Notes under the pieces: generated by a model | The model's database searches: none | What the model was told of the DNA's origin: nothing | What the model saw: the letters and a program-made list of their open reading frames with translations, nothing else | Position numbers and translations under genes: made by a program | Part shown: piece by piece, positions 15,501 to 18,423 of the stretch | How positions within the stretch are numbered: the stretch's first letter is position 1 | How the letters are laid out: every line of letters starts with the position of its first letter | DNA from: Cephalothrix spiralis | Taxonomy: Eukaryota > Nemertea > Palaeonemertea > Archinemertea > Cephalotrichidae | DNA: 18,423 bases | Direction of reading: 5' to 3' | NCBI GenBank assembly: GCA_032353305.1 | Contig: JAUCNG010364484.1 | Location: 1-18,423, forward strand

Positions 15501-17874
15501 GGATGAAAATATAAAACGGGTACTTACAATCAAGATTCATTATTTGTGTTTCAACATTTCCTATGGAGTATACTTGCGACCCATGTTTGTAACATGCAGC
15601 TGCCTTGGGTGGACATTCTTTTGTACCTGGACCCTTATGGATACCTTGACAAATATTTATCCAATATCTGAAATATTAGTAAATATTTTCAAAAAACATC
15701 TCCGTTTTTAAAGCCCTGTATGCGCGCTATTCAACAATAACGGTCCAGCAACCGGGAGCTCTTGGATTTCAATTTTAATAATTCAAATATGTGACCCGAT
15801 ATATCAAAATGAGTCGCTTTGACCAAATTTTCAAAATCAGATTTTTTTCTATTTTGATAAACTAGAATTCATTACTTTTCTAATCGCACTCACATCATGT
15901 TCCTATAAGAAGTTTTGAATATGATATGGCTTTTTTGTTTTTTTGACTTTAGGGCCTTGTGTAATGATCTATAATCTAGTCCGCAAGGAGAGGATTCCGC
16001 GTTTTAGACTGCTATATTCCGCGGTAAATCCGTGGTCTGCAGTCCGCGAATCCGCGTTTTGTCTTACTACAAAGCTCTTTTAGAAAACCACGATGTTAGG
16101 AAATGCGTGCTAGCCTGAAGCAATAATCGTTGGGGGAGGGGCTAATCGAACAATTTTGAAGAGTTAAAGGGGGTCTAGGAGGTAAGTGCTGTAGTGAGGT
16201 CTAGGGCAGGCCTAACAGTCATTTTTTCTATCTCAATTTAAGGATTTTAGGAGATTTTTTTTTTTAATTTTAAGAGATTTTTGAGCAATATTTTATGAGA
16301 TTTTCTAGCAATTTATGAGATTTTATGATAATATGATATGATTTTCTATTAACTTTCCTTTACTACAAACAAAATATTTTTGCTTTTCAATGAATAATCT
16401 TTACATATAATTAATTAAAAGACTCTAAACATAATAAGTTTTTGTCCCGCACCTTTGCACAAATAAACTTATAATGATAAAATCTTAAGCCGAGAGGAGC
16501 GAGGCGAGAAATTTGTTGACACTTTTAAACCATTTTCATCAAATTTTATGAGAAATAATAGGATTTTAGGAGAAATGGTCATATTTTAGGAGATTTTAGG
16601 AGAACTGTGAGGCCTGTTAGGGCCAAGGGATATATTGGGACGGCCTGTCATGGAGAACTGGTTCTTCTTTATACTTAATCCTTAAAAAGTTAAATTAAAT
16701 TTAATAAAATAAGGATAATGATAATGGTCATTACCTATTTTTCTGCTCATCCTCGAAATTCCAGCTTCCAATATCATTTGATAGTAAGGTTAAATCGAAT
16801 GTGTTGCCATCTTTTGATATGACACAGGTTTCGCTAACAGGCGGGCATACTAAATGTGTCTTCCATTGGAACAATGCAAAGCAATTGGTACTCTTAAAAA
16901 GAAAAGTTATAATAAAGTTAAATGAGGACAATAATAATCATTATACCACGGTTAGCTATTTTTGGGTTTTTAATTCGCTTGAAAATGGGTGAAAAGGAGA
17001 TTGAACCGTGGTATAAAAAGGTTATTGCACGAGTTTGAAGTGGGATAAAAATGAGTTATTCCACGAGTGCAATAACCATACATGTGCTTTGTATGAACAG
17101 GCTTTTTTTAATTGGTTGAATTTGCCGACAATTTTTTTTTAAATGGAAAAGTTTTCCGACGCCGACAGACTTTCGGCCTTCGTCAGTGATATCTCGTTTA
17201 CAATAAAAATTCCTAAAATTTGCGGCATCGATTTTTATGAAACCAGATAGTGTTTACTTTGTATAATTTTGTTGGTGAGAAAAGTTAGAAACATAATAAA
17301 AAGCCTTTTCCTAAAGGGGGCCGAATCACCACCCCTAAGGTGATATGATAATTTAAACTCGGTTTAATTAAGAGCTTTACGTTAAAGCCGTATCGTAGGC
17401 TATATAACATTCTTAAATTTGTATTCAATCGCCCAATATCGGGGCAGAGAAAAACAATCGAACGATATGCGTCAGTATCAGATCGTTCCAGCGTATAACA
17501 CTAGCGGTATTTCATTTAGTTTACTGGGGATTATTTCTCCGAGTCAGGTCAAATGGAGGTTACTGGGTTACTAATAGTTAGACTATACTTACAGATGGTA
17601 GAACCTTTGGTTTTCCAATACCACTCGCTCGGTCACACTCGAAGAGTATTTGCGACGACCTAAGCGTACTCGAACCCGGGCATTTTGAGCCAGCAGAAAA
17701 TGTAATGGTCAGAAGATCATCGACAATATCAACTCTGTTTCCAGCTAGCTTTCCAAATGATTTCTCCTTTCCCTCCTTGTTGGTTAGACAAACAGCTGAT
17801 CCCGAGCATTCACCAGTGGACGGTAAGGTGCCACACGCTGACAGGGAGATCAGTCCACCGTTACGGTATGAAAG
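400..17874 (-). CDS. IGF2R: Cation-independent mannose 6-phosphate receptor (IGF2R-like), 3' part, 12 exons
   Basis: In vertebrates this type I membrane receptor carries phosphomannosylated lysosomal enzymes from the trans-Golgi and cell surface to endosomes. The join on the minus strand is 17593-17874, 16735-16892, 15528-15667, 14722-14872, 13427-13495, 12676-12759, 11219-11415, 9421-9527, 8504-8571, 7798-7959, 6915-6990 and 400-522. It totals 1617 nt and reads open to TGA at 400-402. All eleven introns are GT-AG, and their phases (0,2,1,2,2,2,1,0,2,2,0) match on both sides. The product shows CIMR repeat signatures (GxPxF, CxxxFxWxT, fDLtLL, YWINICQ, AVCQ), a membrane span followed by HKKERRE, a YSRL signal and an acidic DVDLL end. 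Order and local wording follow vertebrate repeats 13 (end), 14 and 15 and the tail. The repeats known in vertebrates for high-affinity ligand binding (3, 9 and 11) would lie upstream of the window. The exon model is inferred from sequence only. Confidence 0.92.
979..1466. mobile_element. MITE with about 140-bp terminal inverted repeats
   Basis: The left arm, 979-1115, begins CAGTAGTATGTAGCAAG. The right arm, about 1318-1466, is its reverse complement with few mismatches. The right arm is 12 bp longer because of a local duplication around a CCCAGTCGGTCG segment. The flanks are TCCT at 975-978 and again at 1467-1470, a possible 4-bp target duplication. The centre has no coding capacity and contains a short TTAGGG-like stretch near 1293-1310. 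It is non-autonomous and the superfamily is not assigned. Confidence 0.85.
1706..2084. mobile_element. CAGGCC-family MITE, copy 1
   Basis: The left terminus is CAGGCCTCACAGT. The right terminus, in reverse complement, is CAGGCCCACAGT. It is flanked by the direct repeat CATTTA at 1700-1705 and 2085-2090. The interior is rich in TTTTATGAGATTTTA-type runs and holds the GC-rich block GAGCGAAGCGAGGCGAG (block at 1939-1958). It has no coding capacity. The same element is at 6001-6470 and 16207-16616. CAGG ends suggest a hAT-like element, but the 6-bp duplication is not the usual 8 bp. Confidence 0.9.
2888..3016. repeat. Long near-perfect hairpin with a GC-rich centre
   Basis: The arm containing CAATTGGAATTTACTAAAC is mirrored by GTTTAGAAAATTCCAATTG. 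The outer parts, CAAGTTATCAG and CTGATTACTTG, also pair. The centre at 2941-2962 is a GCGCGCTTCGCGCGC palindrome, sharply GC-rich against the surroundings. This is a foldback or MITE-like structure with no coding capacity. Confidence 0.85.
3061..3468. repeat. Inverted repeat with about 118-bp arms
   Basis: The left arm at 3061-3178 includes AGCAGCAACATGAAACTTAT. It pairs with the right arm at 3351-3468, which includes ATAAGTTTCATGTTGCTGCT. The AT-rich spacer is about 170 bp. It is MITE-like, but no clear terminal motif or target duplication could be fixed. Confidence 0.8.
3507..3529. repeat. Short palindrome
   Basis: ATGCATTAC and GTAATGCAT are perfect 9-bp arms around GGCGC. It lies just outside the preceding inverted repeat and may belong to the same insertion complex. 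Confidence 0.7.
3825..4500. repeat. Imperfect inverted-repeat element
   Basis: TTTATACCAACCGAATTTGG at 3855 onward is mirrored by CAAAATTTGGATGGGTATAAA ending near 4461. Similarity continues outward through TATAGAACAATTTTGAG-like text on the left and the mirrored CAAAACTCTATA on the right. The boundaries are approximate. No protein frame was found inside. Confidence 0.55.
4511..4538. repeat. Perfect 12-bp stem, 4-nt loop hairpin
   Basis: GTACTATATTGT pairs exactly with ACAATATAGTAC around CAGA. A second palindrome, ACTCCATATGGAGT, lies at 4574-4587. Confidence 0.8.
4680..5410. other. Unexplained block of higher GC
   Basis: This part of the last intron is visibly richer in G and C than its flanks and carries overlapping open frames on both strands (minus 4875-5189 and 5189-5440, plus 5101-5408). 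None of the translations resembles a family I know. It may be an old element of another kind or part of an untranslated transcript. Confidence 0.3.
5638..5747. repeat. Imperfect tandem repeat, unit about 16-17 bp
   Basis: About six diverged copies of a TATTGGGGCCGAAATTT-like unit, for example TATTGGGGCCGAAG, TACTGGGGTCGAAATGG and TTGAGCCGAAATGATT. Such blocks often form the ends of DNA transposons, but no partner arm was found. Confidence 0.7.
6001..6470. mobile_element. CAGGCC-family MITE, copy 2
   Basis: Termini are CAGGCCTCACAGT and, at the right, CTGTGTGGCCTG. The flanking direct repeats are CATCTT at 5995-6000 and 6471-6476, a perfect 6-bp target duplication. It is longer than copy 1 because the TTTTAGGAGA-rich ends are expanded. 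The GC-rich block lies at 6311-6330. Confidence 0.92.
6915..6990 (-). CDS. IGF2R: CI-MPR exon K: membrane-proximal tail with Tyr sorting signal
   Basis: One nt plus 25 codons (phase 2 in, phase 0 out). The acceptor is CGTTTTTTACAG and the donor GTAAAT. The product is EIFKYKMRKFCYCKRRKE then GTIRYSR. With exon J it reads KKERRE-I-xxxK-xxx-C-x-C-x-RR, close to the vertebrate tail start, which ends in a CC-RR pair. The cysteines are candidate palmitoylation sites by analogy. Spliced to exon L, the Tyr sits in YSRL, a Y-x-x-hydrophobic endocytosis signal equivalent to vertebrate YSKV. A nearer acceptor at 6943-6944 (ACGAAG) would also keep the frame but would drop the conserved residues and has a poor pyrimidine tract. 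Confidence 0.9.
6991..7797 (-). other. Intron between exons J and K
   Basis: This phase-2 intron contains the tRNA-derived SINE described separately. The stretch 7210-7345 is moderately GC-rich and unassigned. The minus-strand open frame at 6822-7196 runs through exon K and beyond its acceptor, so it is not itself a gene. Confidence 0.8.
7345..7730 (+). mobile_element. tRNA-derived SINE (right end uncertain)
   Basis: A polymerase III-type B box, GGTTCGAGACC, lies at 7409-7419. An A-box-like TTGCGATTTGG lies about 34 nt upstream near 7365-7375, and GGTAGAG follows, giving a tRNA-like head. The acceptor and anticodon stems do not fold cleanly, so it is not a functional tRNA gene. The GC-rich body continues to at least 7560 and perhaps to about 7730. 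The subfamily was not identified. Confidence 0.7.
7798..7959 (-). CDS. IGF2R: CI-MPR exon J: luminal stalk, membrane span, start of tail
   Basis: One nt, 53 codons and 2 nt (phase 2 in and out). The acceptor is TATCTGTTTTTTCAG and the donor GTTTGT. The stalk LIPGLAHNNSSGLNHSIFTI holds three N-glycosylation sequons (NNS, NSS, NHS). It is followed by SKTNSGR and a single hydrophobic span, VLAIIVLVIVLVVLCLSAII, then F and the basic stop-transfer HKKER. KKERRE directly after the span is the vertebrate IGF2R wording, with the final R-E supplied by the junction with exon K. The orientation is type I: N-terminus in the lumen and tail in the cytosol. Confidence 0.93.
7960..8503 (-). other. Intron between exons I and J
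   Basis: This phase-2 intron has small palindromes ACCTG...CAGGT at 8346-8365 and TCGCAAAATTTGCGA at 8399-8413. It also holds the left member of an inverted repeat that spans exon I. The plus-strand open frame at 8202-8465 has no recognisable similarity. Confidence 0.75.
8264..8881. repeat. Inverted repeat pair flanking exon I
   Basis: CAGACGGCTACCAAACTCAG at 8264 onward mirrors the sequence ending GTTTGGTAGCTGTCTG at 8881 (19 of 21 positions). A second left-hand segment near 8418-8456 (ACATCTGGCCCAA, CAACAGTTTGGT) also resembles the reverse complement of 8838-8866. This looks like copies of one repeat in opposite orientation on either side of the exon. Confidence 0.55.
8504..8571 (-). CDS. 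IGF2R: CI-MPR exon I: last luminal strand of repeat 15 (divergent)
   Basis: A 68-nt exon, phase 0 in and phase 2 out. The acceptor is ATAATATCTCAG and the donor GTAATG. The product is LCMSRILNLNHIFYHTSALK then C-H. The vertebrate segment here is a C-x-Y-x-F-x-W-x-TSAxC run. The exon keeps aromatic residues and TSALKC, but it lacks the expected Cys four residues before the F/I position and the Trp is Tyr. This is the least conserved exon in the model. It is called because it has good splice sites, is in frame on both sides, and fills the only gap between exon H and the membrane exon. Confidence 0.75.
8572..9420 (-). other. Intron between exons H and I
   Basis: This phase-0 intron is AT-rich and contains the right member of the inverted repeat near 8838-8881. 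An unassigned, slightly GC-richer patch lies at 9180-9260 and holds a CTGGTTAAAACCAG palindrome. Nothing else was recognised. Confidence 0.7.
9421..9527 (-). CDS. IGF2R: CI-MPR exon H: end strands of repeat 15
   Basis: Two nt plus 35 codons (phase 1 in, phase 0 out). The acceptor is CATTATTTACAG and the donor GTAAAT. The product starts PLMEVVFISDTDCENDKTRK and ends YRSIIDFQCSSMQQK. It matches the CIMR x-V-x-(Y/F)-x-x-x-x-x-C hairpin and the RSxIxFxC strand. The intron before it lies at the same structural point and phase as the intron before exon D. The usual G-x-P-x-F after the FxC strand is not evident. Confidence 0.9.
10333..10522. mobile_element. 190-bp MITE between the foldback arms
   Basis: Termini CAAGCGCCTACAGTTTAGAG and CTCTAAACTATAGGCGCTTG are mirrored, with AGGTGCTCT and AGAGCACCT continuing inward. 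TCATAT at 10327-10332 and 10523-10528 is a perfect 6-bp target duplication. The interior also pairs (GATCACTGACG with CGTCAGCGATC), so almost the whole element can fold. Confidence 0.88.
10551..10628 (+). repeat. Direct tandem duplication, 2 x 39 bp
   Basis: ACAATTTAATAAACTATATC begins each unit at 10551 and 10590, and each ends TTTTGCATTT. Three positions or fewer differ, so the duplication is recent. Confidence 0.85.
11219..11415 (-). CDS. IGF2R: CI-MPR exon G: middle of repeat 15
   Basis: One nt, 65 codons and 1 nt (phase 2 in, phase 1 out). The acceptor is TTCTTTATTTCTAG and the donor GTATGA. The product starts PYLYEEKHGSDTYRYLIDLN and includes SSNCQFSAVCQTDLKNTKF, YRSLGSKG and TFYVE. 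The AVCQ and SLG blocks are standard CIMR landmarks. The strand that normally reads Y-x-I-N-V-C is here YRYLIDL, with no Cys. The vertebrate repeat 15 also lacks that Cys, so this is a lineage-independent trait of repeat 15 and not decay. The Gln of AVCQ falls where mannose 6-phosphate-binding repeats carry their ligand Gln (inference). Confidence 0.93.
11416..12675 (-). other. Intron between exons F and G
   Basis: This phase-2 intron holds the long inverted repeat at 11612-11893. The patches 12030-12230 and 12460-12560 are less AT-rich, the second with GGCGCCATTTTG near 12550, and could be old element fragments, but neither matches a family I know. Confidence 0.75.
11612..11893. repeat. Inverted repeat with about 100-bp arms
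   Basis: The left arm from 11612 (TAGCTCTCAGACGGATTATC, then CTTCTTGAAACTTC) mirrors the right arm ending at 11893 (GAAGTTTCAAGAAG, then CCGTCTGGAGAGCTA). Pairing continues through TTATCTAAAAT and TTTTTGTTTTTCGATAT to a poly-A/T-rich loop. It is MITE-like; a target duplication is not clear. Confidence 0.8.
12676..12759 (-). CDS. IGF2R: CI-MPR exon F: start of repeat 15
   Basis: An 84-nt exon, phase 2 in and out. The acceptor is ATGATTTTTTTCAG and the donor GTAAGA. The product is EAVQLVNNHIRNPEYG followed by IVYNLRSLTSN. This fits the (Y/F)xLxxL strand that opens a CIMR repeat. The run E-x-V-Q-x-V-N-x-x-I-x-N-P is close to the start of vertebrate repeat 15. The cysteine usually found in this segment is missing, as it is in the vertebrate counterpart. 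Confidence 0.9.
12760..13426 (-). other. Intron between exons E and F
   Basis: This phase-2 intron contains a tandem pair of hairpin units described separately. The rest (13155-13420) is AT-rich with no feature recognised. Confidence 0.75.
12810..13152. repeat. Tandem pair of diverged hairpin units
   Basis: Each unit starts ATTCGTGCAATACAG (12810 and 13023) and ends in its own inverted arm, at 12931-12974 and 13106-13152. In unit 2, GGCAATACTTCAT is mirrored by ATGAAGTATTGCC. In unit 1, TACATGG...GCCATAA is mirrored by TTATGGCCCGAACCATGTA. The two units are related to each other but differ at many sites. Confidence 0.7.
13427..13495 (-). CDS. IGF2R: CI-MPR exon E: repeat 14/15 junction (small exon)
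   Basis: A 69-nt exon, phase 2 in and out. The acceptor is CTTTTTATTTCCAG and the donor GTAAGT. The product is TVNSNECIFHFLWLSSVACK followed by I-E. It keeps the C-x-F-x-F-x-W-x-S-x-x-A-C signature, with Ser where Thr is commonest in other repeats. Both flanking split codons complete in frame, giving Lys with exon D and Pro with exon F. The exon length is a multiple of three and phases match on both sides, so skipping it would keep the frame but remove the conserved disulfide segment. Confidence 0.92.
13650..13952 (+). pseudogene. LINE ORF2 C-terminal fragment
   Basis: About 100 codons are open to TAA at 13950-13952. The pattern is that of the region after the reverse transcriptase in many LINE ORF2 proteins: IIFG, then N-x-I-x-x-L-x-x-K-x-Y-I-Y-x-x-R (here INCIKMLTKKYIYNSR), then an E-rich helix and a final KWEHFG. 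The fragment has no start of its own and lacks endonuclease and reverse transcriptase. The absence of stop codons suggests a fairly recent insertion. Confidence 0.75.
13650..14194 (+). mobile_element. 5'-truncated non-LTR retrotransposon (LINE) with target duplication
   Basis: The insert is flanked by the 10-bp direct repeat ATGCTTGATT at 13640-13649 and 14195-14204. It begins inside the end of an ORF2-type protein, has a roughly 240-nt 3' UTR containing TTGTAAATATTGTAAATAAA, and ends in A-rich tracts. A short 5'-truncated copy with an A-rich tail and target duplication is the normal product of target-primed reverse transcription. It lies antisense to the receptor gene. The clade is not assigned. 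Confidence 0.85.
14722..14872 (-). CDS. IGF2R: CI-MPR exon D: end of repeat 14
   Basis: Two nt, 49 codons and 2 nt (phase 1 in, phase 2 out). The acceptor is TTTTCGGTTTCAG and the donor GTAAGT. The product begins DGTVVLKYNQGGSACSVQSG, the CIMR D-G-x-V-x-L-x-Y-x-x-G-x-x-C strand and turn. It ends in AAAVTEIKFKCGKTVGAPKF, the final I-x-F-x-C strand and G-x-P-x-F. The KTVGxPxF wording recurs at the same place in vertebrate repeat 14. The exon enters at the same place and phase within its repeat as exon H does in repeat 15. Confidence 0.94.
14873..15527 (-). other. Intron between exons C and D
   Basis: This phase-1 intron contains the possible decayed MITE relative at 15065-15335. The minus-strand open frame at 15245-15433 has no similarity I recognise. 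Confidence 0.75.
15065..15335. repeat. Possible decayed relative of the CAGGCC MITE
   Basis: Runs of ATTTTAGGACA at 15075-15140 and the block CAGCGAATCGAGGCGGGA near 15311-15328 recall the interior of the three full copies. No CAGGCC termini or flanking duplication were found, so this is a weak call. Confidence 0.35.
15528..15667 (-). CDS. IGF2R: CI-MPR exon C: middle of repeat 14
   Basis: One nt, 46 codons and 1 nt (phase 2 in, phase 1 out). The acceptor is AATATTTCAG and the donor GTAAGT. The product starts YWINICQGIHKGPGTKECPP, the CIMR Y-x-I-N-x-C strand, and continues KAAACYKHGSQVYSIGNVET. The spacing of INIC, C and AAC is that of a canonical repeat. YINLCQ.I.KGP is the corresponding wording in vertebrate repeat 14, which supports orthology and not just family membership. 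The split codon with exon D gives Ser. Confidence 0.94.
15668..16734 (-). other. Intron between exons B and C
   Basis: This phase-2 intron contains MITE copy 3 (16207-16616). A GC-richer stretch at 15980-16065 repeats TCCGCG motifs, with GGATTCCGCGTTTTAGAC and GAATCCGCGTTTTGTC being partial copies of each other. Otherwise AT-rich. Confidence 0.75.
16207..16616. mobile_element. CAGGCC-family MITE, copy 3
   Basis: Termini are CAGGCCTAACAGT and, at the right, ACTGTGAGGCCTG. The flanks are CTAGGG (16201-16206) and TTAGGG (16617-16622), a 6-bp duplication with one mismatch. The GC-rich block lies at 16489-16508 with small changes (GAGAGGAGCGAGGCGAG). It sits in the intron between exons B and C. 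Confidence 0.9.
16735..16892 (-). CDS. IGF2R: CI-MPR exon B: repeat 13/14 junction (W-x-T segment)
   Basis: 52 codons plus 2 nt, phase 0 in and phase 2 out. The acceptor is CTTTTCTTTTTAAG and the donor GTAATG. The product reads STNCFALFQWKTHLVCPP, then SETCVISKDGNTFDLTLLS and GSWNFEDEQKN. This is the hallmark CIMR pattern C-x-x-x-F-x-W-x-T-x-x-x-C, followed by C-x-V and a (Y/F)DLxxL strand. The combination VCPP...C...fDL.LLS...GSW is particularly close to the start of vertebrate repeat 14. The last codon is split and completed as Arg by exon C. Confidence 0.94.
16893..17592 (-). other. Intron between exons A and B
   Basis: This phase-0 intron holds two adjacent inverted repeats at 16941-17076 (separate entry) and, at 17170-17186, a CTGACGAAGGCCGAAAG motif on the minus strand that resembles the core of some repeat-borne small ribozymes. 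No gene was recognised. Confidence 0.75.
16941..17076. repeat. Two adjacent inverted repeats
   Basis: TTATACCACGGTT (16941-16953) mirrors AACCGTGGTATAA (17004-17016). GTTATTGCAC (17021-17030) mirrors GTGCAATAAC (17067-17076). The related direct pair GTTATTGCACGAG and GTTATTCCACGAG lies in the second half. Confidence 0.75.
17593..17874 (-). CDS. IGF2R: CI-MPR exon A: main part of luminal repeat 13
   Basis: The exon has 94 codons, phase 0 at both ends. The acceptor is a strong pyrimidine tract ending in TTTCATAG just above 17874, and the donor is GTAAGT at 17592. The product begins LSYRNGGLISLSACGTLP and contains GSAVCLTNKEGKEKSFGKL, which parallels the GGVCL...SFGRL stretch of vertebrate repeat 13. 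It then has TFSAGSKCPGSSTLRSS, the strand ILFECD, and GIGKPKVLPS, the usual G-x-P end of a CIMR repeat before the W-x-T segment. Vertebrate IGF2R carries a fibronectin type II insert between the GxxC and the SSxIxFxC strand. Here only about ten residues separate them, so the insert is absent. The preceding exon must lie upstream; none was recognised between 17875 and 18423. Confidence 0.92.
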
Positions 17875-18423
17875 CTATGAAAGAGAAGAAAAAACATAAA
17901 ACTTTTAATTTGAAATATTTATCAATACAATACAGTTAGGCGTTTACGAAAATTTTCAAAAAATCCCACCGGCGGCAAAATGAATGTGAATTCGTTAGTT
18001 TAATTTGACCTATTTTATGATAAATGATAACATGTTGAATTGAACATTTTAATATCTGTTCCAATATACAAAAATTCTTCATATCGTCAATTTTTTTTCA
18101 AACGCTGTCCGAAAAACCGGAGAGTTGAAAATTCCTTCGGCGGTAAATTTTTTTTTTTTAATAATGGGGTAAAAAAATAAAAATAAGTTTTTTTATTATT
18201 TCCAATTTTTCGGAAATTTTCACCGGCGGGGTACTTAAACCAAGCAATTACAAAAAATGCATTATCGCTTGAGAAGTATACAGTATGTCCCAATATTATA
18301 GAAAATATCTGGCTGTTTTCCACCCGAAAAAAAAAAATCACCGGAGATTTTATAAGATTACCTAACTATTAGTGTTTAATTCTGTAAAAAATTTCGAGAT
18401 TTTTCACGAACCCGGAGGGTGAG
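17875..18423 (-). other. Start of the next upstream intron (incomplete)
   Basis: This stretch lies upstream of exon A on the minus strand. It begins with the strong pyrimidine tract of the exon A acceptor. It is AT-rich, with CCGGCGG-type patches near 17968, 18140 and 18220 that may be copies of a small repeat. No further exon was recognised; the minus-strand open frame 18087-18341 is low complexity. Confidence 0.65.

Noticed and set aside
17705-17939. Two plus-strand frames of about 60 codons
   Set aside because: They are antisense shadows of exon A.
1-18423. CRISPR arrays, bacterial operons, phage or integrated virus genes
   Set aside because: No regularly spaced repeats, no dense coding and no viral hallmark frames; the window is intron-rich eukaryotic DNA.

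Overview
The window reads as a stretch of an AT-rich metazoan genome, most likely a marine invertebrate. It has spliced exons with GT-AG introns and a high density of short inverted-repeat transposons, a tRNA-derived SINE and a LINE fragment. The phylum cannot be fixed from the sequence alone. No prokaryotic, viral or CRISPR-like features were seen. The main content is the 3' end of one gene on the minus strand, spread over almost the whole window. Twelve short exons were found by reading the minus strand for splice sites and for the repeat signature of the cation-independent mannose 6-phosphate receptor (CI-MPR, IGF2R). Joined, they form one uninterrupted frame of 1617 nt (538 codons plus stop), and every junction agrees in phase. 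The product corresponds to the end of vertebrate repeat 13, repeats 14 and 15, the membrane span and the cytoplasmic tail. The gene begins beyond the right edge and stops at 400-402. Layout in gene order, from high to low coordinates: exon A 17593-17874 (repeat 13); exons B-D 16735-16892, 15528-15667 and 14722-14872 (repeat 14); exons E-I 13427-13495, 12676-12759, 11219-11415, 9421-9527 and 8504-8571 (repeat 15); exon J 7798-7959 (stalk and membrane span); exon K 6915-6990 (basic, Cys-containing inner tail and the Tyr signal); exon L 400-522 (acidic C-terminus with a DxxLL sorting signal). The last intron, 523-6914, is 6.4 kb and packed with repeats. The introns hold the mobile DNA: three copies of one MITE family (CAGGCC termini, 6-bp target duplications), a 488-bp MITE with about 140-bp arms, a foldback-like element with arms of about 16-17-bp tandem units and a second, 190-bp MITE between them, several long hairpins, a tRNA-derived SINE and a 5'-truncated LINE on the plus strand with a 10-bp target duplication. 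The points most worth a second look are the receptor's missing fibronectin type II insert, its short tail that keeps both key sorting signals, an unusual last luminal repeat, and the MITE family.
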